NCBI RefSeq assembly: GCF_900110765.1
Contig: NZ_FOEO01000052.1
Coordinates: forward strand, 1-34,244
Source: Pseudomonas sp. NFACC02
Lineage (GTDB): Bacteria > Pseudomonadota > Gammaproteobacteria > Pseudomonadales > Pseudomonadaceae
Reading direction: 5' to 3'
DNA length: 34,244 nt
In this document: one piece after another, positions 1 to 6,458 of the stretch
Position numbering within the stretch: the first letter of the stretch is position 1
Layout of the letters: each line of letters opens with the position of its first letter
Made by a program: the position numbers and the translations under genes
The notes under the pieces: generated by a model
Seen by the model: only the letters and a program-made list of their open reading frames with translations
What the model was told of the DNA's origin: nothing
The model's database searches: none

Positions 1-20
1 GTCATAGGGACGCCTGATCG

Positions 21-540
21 GTATGCCGCCTGCTGCTGATTCACTCCGAAACTGTAGGAGCGTGGCTTGTCTCTGGGCCGCATCCGGACGATCTGGCGCG
101 CAGCGGCAGCAAAATCAGGCAATTCGTTGTGCCAGGTACTCCGCATGCACCGGTTTTACTGCCGGTATGTCGCGTGCTGCTGATTCACGCCGAAACTGTA
201 GGAGCGTGGCTTGTCCCGCGATCTGGCGCGCAGCGGCAGCAAAATCAGGCAACTCGTTGTGCCAGGTACTCCGCATGCACCGGTTTTACTGCCGGTTCCC
301 GGCAGATCGCGGGACAAGCCACGCTCCTACGCCCTGCGGGCAGAAGCGGTGTCTCGATAAACCCAAGATCGCGATCTGCCGGTATGCCGCGTGCTGCTGA
401 TTCACGCCGAAACTGTAGGAGCGTGGCTTGTCCCGCGATCTGGCGCGCAGCGGCAGCAAAATCAGGCAATTCGTTGTGCCAGGTACTCCGCATGCACCGG
501 CTTCACTGTCGGTTACCGGCAGATCGCGGGACAAGGTGGA
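21..540. repeat. REP/REPIN-type repeat array, three imperfect copies
   Basis: Three imperfect copies of one unit are seen, each with ACTGTAGGAGCGTGGCTTGT starting at about 51, 195 and 412, followed by a shared stretch running through CAGCGGCAGCAAAATCAGGC to the CCGCATGCACCGG segment. Spacing is 144 then 217 bases, because the second copy carries about 73 extra bases (about 291-383). Within copy 2 the arm at 197-224 is mirrored by an inverted arm at about 303-330 (GGGACAAGCCACGCTCCTAC), so it can fold into a long hairpin. Copy 3 has a decayed inverted arm near 519-540. Copy 1 differs after the first arm and holds a TCTGGGCCGCATCCGGACGAT segment resembling one at about 23840-23860. I see no gene here; open frames through it reflect the repeat. 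Confidence 0.85.
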
Positions 541-573
541 GCGCCACCCCGGCAGCTCCTACACCTTGCAGGC

Positions 574-600
574 AAAAAAAAGAGGAGCCACGAGAGCTCC
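574..600 (-). terminator. Probable rho-independent terminator of the pyc operon
   Basis: Read on the minus strand, downstream of the pycB stop, a GGAGC/GCTCC stem with a seven-base loop is followed by a run ending in eight T residues (plus-strand A run at 574-581). A second inverted pair (CAGCCTC/GAGGCTG, about 617-647) lies between it and pycB. The stem is short, so confidence is moderate. Confidence 0.55.
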
Positions 601-667
601 CCCAGAGGTAACTGTTCAGCCTCTCGCATCTGTGCGCGGGAGGCTGTTTATCTTTGCCGCGTCGCGA

Positions 668-2476
668 TCAGCCCTCGATCTCGACCAGGATTTCACCAGG
701 ATTCACGCGATCCCCCTTGGCCACATGGATCGCGACAACCTTGCCGGAAACGGCGGCCTGAACCTCGGTTTCCATCTTCATCGCTTCAGTGATCAGCACA
801 GCCTGGCCGGTCTTGACCATGTCACCCTCCTTGACCAGCACATCGACGATGTTGCCCGGCATGGTGGTGCTGACGTGGCCCGGTTTGCTGGCCTGGGCGC
901 GTTTGCCGATGCCGCCCCCGACGAATTCGTTGAGCGGCTCGAACACCACTTCTTCCGGCATGCCATCGATGGACAAATAGAAGTGGCGCTTGCCTTCGGC
1001 TTTGACACCCACACCCGTGATGTCCACACGGTAGCTCTCGCCGTGCACATCAATGACGAACTCGGTCGGCACGCCCTCGCCGCCCGCCTTGGCGACCGTG
1101 CCCGGTTCAGGGATCGGCAACAACGGTTCCGGCGTGAGCGTGCCGGCGGCACGCTCTTCAAGAAACTTGCGGCCAATATCGGGGAACATCGCGTAAGTCA
1201 GTACGTCTTCTTCGGACTTGGCCAACACCCCGATTTCGTCGCGCAGCTTGGTCATCTCAGGTTTCAACAGATCGGCGGGACGTACGTCGATCAGTTCTTC
1301 ATTACCGATCGCCTGACGACGCAACTTATCGTCGACCTCACCCGGCGCCTTGCCGTAGCCGCCGGTGAGATACAGCTTCACTTCGTTGGTGATGGTCTTG
1401 TAACGCTCGCCAGCCAGCACATTGAAGAACGCCTGAGTCCCGACGATCTGGGAGGTCGGGGTCACCAGCGGCGGATAACCGAGGTCCTTGCGCACACGCG
1501 GAATCTCGGCCAGCACCTCGCCCATCCGATTCAAGGCGCCCTGCTCTTTGAGCTGGTTGGCGAGGTTGGAAATCATGCCGCCCGGCACCTGGTTAACCTG
1601 CACCCGCGTGTCGACCGCGGTGAATTCACTCTCGAACTGGTGATATTTCTTACGCACAGCGTAGAAGTACAGACCGATTTCCTGCAGCAGTTCCAGATCG
1701 AGCCCGGTGTCGAATTCGCTGCCTTTCAGCGCGGCGACCATCGACTCCGTACCCGGATGGCTGGTGCCCCACGCGAAGCTCGAGATCGCGGTGTCGATAT
1801 GATCCGCGCCGTTTTCGATGGCTTTCAGTTGGCACATTGCAGCCAGGCCGGCCGTGTCGTGCGAGTGAATGAACACTGGCAATGACTGCTCGGCCTTGAG
1901 GGCTTTGACGAGTTCACCAGCCGCGTAAGGGGTCAGCAGGCCGGCCATGTCCTTGATCGCGACGGAGTCGCAACCCATGGCTTCCATCTGCTTGGCCTGA
2001 GCGACAAAAGCTTCGACGGTGTGGACCGGGCTGACGGTGTAAGCGATGGTGCCCTGCGCATGCTTGCCCGCGGCTTTCACGGCCTCGATGGCCACGCGCA
2101 GGTTACGCACATCGTTCATGGCGTCGAAGATGCGGAACACATCGATGCCGTTGACGGCGGCCTTGGCGACGAACGCCTTGACCACATCGTCGCTGTAATG
2201 GCGGTAGCCCAGCAGGTTCTGACCGCGCAACAGCATTTGCAGACGCGTGTTGGGCAACGCCGCGCGAAGCTGACGCAGACGCTCCCACGGATCTTCCTTC
2301 AGGAAACGCACACAGGCATCGAACGTTGCGCCGCCCCAGACTTCCAGCGACCAGTAGCCGACCTTGTCGAGTTTGTCGCAGATGGGCAGCATGTCCTCGG
2401 TGCGCATGCGGGTCGCCAGCAGCGATTGATGAGCGTCGCGCAGGATGGTGTCGGTTACGAAGATTTTCTTGGACAT
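668..2476 (-). CDS. pycB: Pyruvate carboxylase subunit B (carboxyltransferase plus biotin carrier)
   Basis: This 602-residue protein carries the carboxyltransferase and biotin-carrier halves of the two-subunit pyruvate carboxylase, which makes oxaloacetate from pyruvate for anaplerosis. It is often annotated as oxaloacetate decarboxylase alpha subunit (OadA). The N-terminus has the metal-binding DTxLRDAHQS motif (about residues 9-18) of the HMGL-like/PYC carboxyltransferase TIM barrel, followed by the conserved PYC/OADA domain. The C-terminal 70-80 residues form a biotinyl domain with EAMKMET; its lysine is the biotin site. The start ATG is preceded by GAGGAA and lies 11 bases after the pycA stop, so the two genes form an operon. 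No sodium-pump beta or gamma subunit gene is nearby, which favours pyruvate carboxylase over a decarboxylase pump. Confidence 0.95.
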   Translation of the reverse strand: MSKKIFVTDTILRDAHQSLLATRMRTEDMLPICDKLDKVGYWSLEVWGGATFDACVRFLKEDPWERLRQLRAALPNTRLQMLLRGQNLLGYRHYSDDVVKAFVAKAAVNGIDVFRIFDAMNDVRNLRVAIEAVKAAGKHAQGTIAYTVSPVHTVEAFVAQAKQMEAMGCDSVAIKDMAGLLTPYAAGELVKALKAEQSLPVFIHSHDTAGLAAMCQLKAIENGADHIDTAISSFAWGTSHPGTESMVAALKGSEFDTGLDLELLQEIGLYFYAVRKKYHQFESEFTAVDTRVQVNQVPGGMISNLANQLKEQGALNRMGEVLAEIPRVRKDLGYPPLVTPTSQIVGTQAFFNVLAGERYKTITNEVKLYLTGGYGKAPGEVDDKLRRQAIGNEELIDVRPADLLKPEMTKLRDEIGVLAKSEEDVLTYAMFPDIGRKFLEERAAGTLTPEPLLPIPEPGTVAKAGGEGVPTEFVIDVHGESYRVDITGVGVKAEGKRHFYLSIDGMPEEVVFEPLNEFVGGGIGKRAQASKPGHVSTTMPGNIVDVLVKEGDMVKTGQAVLITEAMKMETEVQAAVSGKVVAIHVAKGDRVNPGEILVEIEG

Positions 2477-2487
2477 TTACGTGTTCC

Positions 2488-3903
2488 TCACAGGCCTGCG
2501 TGGGCGGCAATGGCGGCGGCGATGGCCAGAGCCAGCTCTTCGGGTTTGCGCTTGATCGAGTAGTTGGTCAGTTCAGGATGGCTTTCGACGAAGCTGGTAT
2601 TGAACTGGCCGCTGCGGAATTCCGGGTTGCGCAGGATTTCCTGGTAATAGGCTGCCGTGGTCTTCACGCCTTGCAGGCGCATGTCGTCCAGCGCGCGCAG
2701 GCCACGGTCCATCGCTTCTTCCCAGGTCAGGGCCCAGACAATCAGCTTCAGGCACATGGAGTCGTAGAACGGCGGAATGGTGTACCCGGTGTAAATCGCC
2801 GTATCGGTACGCACACCAGGCCCGCCGGGCGCGTAGTAGCGGGTGATCTTGCCGAAGCTGGGCAGGAAATTGTTTTTCGGGTCCTCGGCGTTGATCCGGA
2901 ACTGCAACGCGAATCCACGGTGAATGATGTCTTCCTGCTTCACCGACAGCGGCAGGCCGGACGCAATGCGGATCTGCTCGCGCACGATGTCGATGCCGGT
3001 GATTTCTTCGGTGATGGTGTGCTCGACCTGAACACGGGTGTTCATCTCCATGAAGTACACCTCGCCCTCGGCGAGCAGAAACTCCACGGTCCCGGCGTTC
3101 TCGTAGCCCACGGCTTTCGCTGCGCGTACGGACAGGTCGCCAATGTAGGCGCGTTGCTCGGGCGTCAACTGAGGACTCGGGGCAATCTCGATGAGCTTCT
3201 GGTTGCGACGCTGAATCGAGCAGTCGCGTTCGAACAGATGCACCACGTTGCCGAAGCTGTCACCCAGGACCTGAGCCTCGATGTGCTTGGGATTGACGAT
3301 GCATTTTTCGAGGAAGACCTCAGCTTTGCCGAACGCTTTGGTCGCTTCGGAAATGACCCGAGGAAAGGCCTGCTCCAGTTCTTCACGGCTGTTGCAGCGA
3401 CGAATGCCGCGACCGCCACCTCCGGAGGTGGCTTTGAGCATGACCGGGTAGCCAATGCGGTCGCCTTCAGTCAGTGCTTCGGCGATATCGGCAACGTTAC
3501 CTTCCGTGCCCGGCGTCACCGGTACACCGGCCTTGATCATGCTGCGCCGCGCTTCAGTCTTGTCGCCCATGCGACGAATCACTTCAGCGGACGGACCGAT
3601 GAATTTGATCCCACGTTCAGCGCAGATCTCCGCCAGTTCGGCGTTTTCCGAGAGGAAGCCATAACCGGGATGCAGCGCATCGCAACCGGTTTCGACGGCC
3701 AGGTTCACCAACTTGCGCGGGTTCAGATAACCCTCGAGCGGTTCGGAACCAATGCCGTAAGCCTCATCCGCACGCTTTACATGGAGCGCATGGCGATCCG
3801 CGTCGGAATAGATCGCAACCGATCGGATGCCCATTTCGGCGCAAGCGCGCACGATACGAACAGCGATTTCTCCACGGTTGGCGATCAGGATTTTTGTTAT
3901 CAC
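2488..3903 (-). CDS. pycA: Pyruvate carboxylase subunit A (biotin carboxylase)
   Basis: ATP-dependent biotin carboxylase subunit, AccC-like, which carboxylates the biotin on PycB with bicarbonate. It has the N-terminal KILIANRGEIAVRI segment, the ATP-grasp glycine loop SGGGGRGIR near residue 165, the catalytic EMNTRVQVEHTITEE stretch near residue 290, and the C-terminal biotin carboxylase domain. I place the start at the GTG at 3903 (about 471 residues, the usual family length as I recall it). GAGGA lies about seven bases upstream of that GTG, whereas an ATG two codons earlier (3909) would sit almost on top of the ribosome site. It is the first gene of the pycA-pycB operon and is divergent from the LysR regulator. 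Confidence 0.95.
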   Translation of the reverse strand: MITKILIANRGEIAVRIVRACAEMGIRSVAIYSDADRHALHVKRADEAYGIGSEPLEGYLNPRKLVNLAVETGCDALHPGYGFLSENAELAEICAERGIKFIGPSAEVIRRMGDKTEARRSMIKAGVPVTPGTEGNVADIAEALTEGDRIGYPVMLKATSGGGGRGIRRCNSREELEQAFPRVISEATKAFGKAEVFLEKCIVNPKHIEAQVLGDSFGNVVHLFERDCSIQRRNQKLIEIAPSPQLTPEQRAYIGDLSVRAAKAVGYENAGTVEFLLAEGEVYFMEMNTRVQVEHTITEEITGIDIVREQIRIASGLPLSVKQEDIIHRGFALQFRINAEDPKNNFLPSFGKITRYYAPGGPGVRTDTAIYTGYTIPPFYDSMCLKLIVWALTWEEAMDRGLRALDDMRLQGVKTTAAYYQEILRNPEFRSGQFNTSFVESHPELTNYSIKRKPEELALAIAAAIAAHAGL

Positions 3904-4048
3904 TGGCATTTCCTCGACCGATGAGCTGACAGACCGGCAACCCGGTCAGTACGTCGCGACGTCCCGTTACCGCATGTTGCGTCGCAGCGATGGGGCCACC
4001 CTATGACGAATCAGCAATTAACAAAAATGAGTAAAAATTGGGTTAAAC

Positions 4049-4064
4049 ATAAGTAAAACCTTAT
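4049..4064. promoter_or_regulatory. Candidate LysR-type operator between pycA and its regulator
   Basis: An inverted repeat ATAAG-TAAAAC-CTTAT lies in the AT-rich stretch (about 4011-4070) between the divergent pycA and LysR genes. It resembles the dyad sites LysR-type regulators bind near their own divergent promoters. Its use by this regulator is inferred from position only. Confidence 0.4.
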
Positions 4065-4115
4065 AGTCACTCATTCAGCCATTTACAGAGCGATTTGAAA
4101 TTGCGTAAGTCACTG

Positions 4116-5051
4116 ATGCGTATGACATTGCGTCAACTGCGAATCTTCAACGAGGTGTGCGACCTGCGTTCATACAGCCGTGCAGCGGAGGAAATGTCGC
4201 TCACGCAGCCCGCCGTCAGCCTGCAGATTCGTCAGCTTGAAGAGCTCATCGGGCAGCCGCTTTTCGAGTACGTGGGCAAAAAGCTGTACCTGACCGAAGC
4301 CGCGCAAGCGTTACAACTGGCCAGTCGTGACATCTTCGGACGGCTGGAAAATCTCGATATGCAGCTCTCTGACATGCAGGGATCACTGCAAGGCCAATTG
4401 AAGCTGGCGATCGAGTCCAGCGCGAAATATTTCGTGCCGCATCTGTTTGCCGCGTTCAAGCGTCAGTACCCCGAAGTCATGCTCAATCTGACAGTCGTCA
4501 ACCGTGCCCAGGTGATCCGTCGACTGTCTGATAACCGCGACGATCTGGTCGTGATGTCGATGGTGCCGCAGGACATGGGCCTAGAGTTTTTGCCCTTTCT
4601 CAACAACCCCATCGTGGCAGTCGCACGTCCGGATCATCCGCTGTGCCTGCTGCCCAACCCGAGCCTGAAAGACCTTGAAGGCCAGACACTGGTGATCCGC
4701 GAGCCGGGTTCGGGAACCCGCAAGGCGTGCGAAGAGTACTTCAAGGAGAAGCGCATTCACTTTGAACACACACTGGAAGTGTCCTCAGCGGAGGCCCAAC
4801 GCGAATGCGTAGTGGCGGGCCTGGGTGTGGCGCTGCTGACGCGACATGGGCTGAATCTGGAACTGGCCACCGGCGCGCTGAAAGAGCTGCCAGTGGCCGA
4901 GTTGCCGCTGTATCGAAGCTGGTGCGTCGTTCAGGCCCGGGACAAGCGGCTGTCGCCGGTGGCTCACGCCTTCCTGGCGTTCATCCGCACCGAACGCGCG
5001 CAGATCAGCGAGGTGATGGAGCGCTTTGACGGGCACCTTCAGAGGCGCTAG
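4116..5051 (+). CDS. pycR: LysR-family transcriptional regulator, PycR-like
   Basis: LysR-type regulator with an N-terminal winged helix-turn-helix (TLRQLRIFNEV through SYSRAAEEMSLTQPAVSLQIRQLEE, about residues 3-50) and a C-terminal periplasmic-binding-like effector domain (about residues 90-300). It is divergent from pycA, the arrangement of PA5437 (pycR) and PA5436 in P. aeruginosa as I recall it, so control of pyruvate carboxylase is the likely role. The start is uncertain. ATG at 4116 or 4122 gives a standard LysR N-terminus, while in-frame TTG codons at 4095 and 4101 give a longer one (MRKSL-type) that may be the version conserved in relatives. No strong ribosome site singles one out. 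The 3' end overlaps the convergent small gene by 47 bases. Confidence 0.9.
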   Translation: MRMTLRQLRIFNEVCDLRSYSRAAEEMSLTQPAVSLQIRQLEELIGQPLFEYVGKKLYLTEAAQALQLASRDIFGRLENLDMQLSDMQGSLQGQLKLAIESSAKYFVPHLFAAFKRQYPEVMLNLTVVNRAQVIRRLSDNRDDLVVMSMVPQDMGLEFLPFLNNPIVAVARPDHPLCLLPNPSLKDLEGQTLVIREPGSGTRKACEEYFKEKRIHFEHTLEVSSAEAQRECVVAGLGVALLTRHGLNLELATGALKELPVAELPLYRSWCVVQARDKRLSPVAHAFLAFIRTERAQISEVMERFDGHLQRR

Positions 5052-5235
5052 TGCTCTGCCAGAAGTTGGCCGAGGCGGCATCCAGGTAATCGGAGAGCTC
5101 CTGATTCAGACGGCGCTCTTCGGAGTAGGTCTCGATCGCGCGTCGAAACGCCATGCGGCGCTGATCTTCCTGCTGACGGCGAGTCTTGGCGCTGGAAGCG
5201 CTGTGCGGGTGCGAGTCATCGTAGTGCCGAGGCAT
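5005..5235 (-). CDS. Small conserved Pseudomonas protein (PA3496-like)
   Basis: A 76-residue, highly charged protein beginning MPRHYDDSHPHSASSAKTRR, with an arginine/glutamine-rich helical middle (RRQQEDQRRMAFRRAIETYSE, about 19-39) and no signal peptide or membrane segment. From memory it resembles a small Pseudomonas family named after PA3496 and labelled a putative envelope integrity protein; that name is not supported by anything visible here. Its last codons overlap the 3' end of the LysR gene tail to tail (5005-5051). A GGGAGACAGGAT stretch upstream of the ATG can act as the ribosome site. It is short and in an unusual overlap, but the sequence is family-like rather than random. Confidence 0.75.
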   Translation of the reverse strand: MPRHYDDSHPHSASSAKTRRQQEDQRRMAFRRAIETYSEERRLNQELSDYLDAASANFWQSTSASEGARQSAPSPR

Positions 5236-5345
5236 ATCCTGTCTCCCATTGCGTGTGCGGGAGTACAGAGTGGCCCTGAGCCGTGACGATCAGGCGTCGG
5301 AAGGGTTACAAGTTGGTGAACGTTGCGCAGCAGACGGAAATCGAA

Positions 5346-5433
5346 TGTAGGAGCGCGCTTGCCCGCGATTGCGGTGTTTCAGTCAACAATGCTTTGCTGA
5401 CCCACCGCAATCGCGGGCAAGCGCGCTCCTACA
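5346..5433. repeat. REPIN, family GTAGGAGCGCGCTTGCCCGCGA
   Basis: Two inverted REP arms, TGTAGGAGCGCGCTTGCCCG at 5346 and its complement ending at 5433, are separated by about 26 bases. The arms pair almost perfectly over about 31 bases (through GCGATTGCGGTG). It sits between the small gene and the 3' end of the HexR-like gene. Paired REPs of this kind in Pseudomonas are mobilised by RAYT transposases encoded elsewhere. Confidence 0.9.
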
Positions 5434-5447
5434 GGATTCGCGAGTGC

Positions 5448-6314
5448 TCAATCTTCCGCGGACTTGATTGACTTGGGCGACAACCGCAGGCTGCGCAAGC
5501 TGCGCTTCACGCTCTTGAGGTGGTTGACCAGGCTCGGACCACGGGCCATGGCAACACCCATCGCCAGGACATCGATCACCACCAGATGCGCGATGCGCGA
5601 GGTCAGCGGCGTGTAGATTTCCGTGTCTTCATGCACATCGATCGCGAGATTGACCGTGGATAGCTCTGCCAGCGGGGTCTGGCTTGGACACAATGTGATC
5701 AGGTTCGCACCGCTTTCACGCACCAGGTTGGCGGTGATCAGAAGATCCTTCGAGCGTCCTGACTGAGAGATACACACGGCCACGTCCGTGGGCTTGAGCG
5801 TCACCGCCGACATGGCTTGCATGTGCGGATCGGAATACGAGGCGGCCGTCAGCAACAGGCGGAAAAACTTGTGCTGCGCGTCCGCCGCTACCGCGCCCGA
5901 GGCGCCAAACCCGTAGAACTCGACCCGATGCGCCGCCGCCATGACCGTCACCGCGGCTTGCAAGGCGTGGGGATCGAGCTTCTCCCGCACCTCCATCAAC
6001 GTGTGCAACGTGGTGTCGAAAATTTTCAGGCTGTAGTCGGCGACCGAGTCGTCCTCGTGAATCGCGAACTGCCCGAAACTGGCGCCAGCGGCCAGGCTTT
6101 GCGCGAGCTTGAGTTTCAGATCCTGAAAACCGGTGCACCCAATGGCACGGCAAAAACGCACGATGGTGGGTTCGCTGATGCCAACGCTATGGGCCAGGTC
6201 GGCCATGGAGCTGTGCATCACGGCCGCCGGATCAAGCAGCACATGATCGGCTACCTTGAGCTCCGACTTACGCAAGAGATGGCGGGACTGGGCGATGTGC
6301 TGCAACAGATTCAA
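5448..6314 (-). CDS. hexR: RpiR-family transcriptional regulator, HexR-type
   Basis: A 288-residue regulator with an N-terminal RpiR helix-turn-helix (about 1-77, including ISEPTIVRFCRAIGC) and a C-terminal SIS sugar-phosphate-binding domain (about 120-260, with FYGFGASGAVAADAQHK and SQSGRSKDLL). HexR proteins repress central carbon genes and respond to 2-keto-3-deoxy-6-phosphogluconate. As I recall it, this sequence is closer to PA5438, the HexR paralogue beside the pyc locus, than to the HexR that is divergent from zwf; no zwf, pgl or eda gene is present here. A perfect palindrome upstream (6358-6372) suggests autoregulation. The symbol is given for the family; the gene could be named as a HexR paralogue. 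Confidence 0.88.
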   Translation of the reverse strand: MNLLQHIAQSRHLLRKSELKVADHVLLDPAAVMHSSMADLAHSVGISEPTIVRFCRAIGCTGFQDLKLKLAQSLAAGASFGQFAIHEDDSVADYSLKIFDTTLHTLMEVREKLDPHALQAAVTVMAAAHRVEFYGFGASGAVAADAQHKFFRLLLTAASYSDPHMQAMSAVTLKPTDVAVCISQSGRSKDLLITANLVRESGANLITLCPSQTPLAELSTVNLAIDVHEDTEIYTPLTSRIAHLVVIDVLAMGVAMARGPSLVNHLKSVKRSLRSLRLSPKSIKSAED

Positions 6315-6357
6315 AGGACAGGACTCAATAGAAGGATGGGCCGGGTTGTAGCTTTTT

Positions 6358-6372
6358 TGTAGTTATACTACA
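6358..6372. promoter_or_regulatory. Candidate HexR-type operator upstream of hexR
   Basis: TGTAGTTATACTACA is a perfect 15-bp palindrome 43 bases upstream of the regulator's ATG. It matches the general form of HexR sites known from gammaproteobacteria (TGTA...TACA). On the minus strand it contains TATAAC, a plausible -10 element, so binding there would block transcription. Autoregulation is an inference. Confidence 0.6.
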
Positions 6373-6458
6373 TGACCTGCAAACCGCACAGCTAAACGAG
6401 TTTGCGGTTGGCAAACGACCAGCCCTGGATGACCGGTCGCGTCACAGTGTAGGACTTT

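Noticed and set aside
21..540. CRISPR-like array
   Set aside because: Repeats are long, inverted within a unit, unequal in spacing and lack short unique spacers or cas genes; they match REP elements.
428..1885. A 485-residue open frame on the plus strand opposite pycB
   Set aside because: It is antisense to a well-recognised carboxyltransferase gene, starts in repeat DNA, and has low-complexity composition (histidine, aspartate, arginine rich). High-GC genes give such shadow frames.
668..2476. Oxaloacetate decarboxylase sodium pump alpha subunit
   Set aside because: No beta or gamma subunit gene is near; adjacent biotin carboxylase and LysR regulator fit pyruvate carboxylase.
2326..3924. 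A 532-residue plus-strand frame opposite pycA
   Set aside because: Antisense to the biotin carboxylase gene; no recognisable domain.
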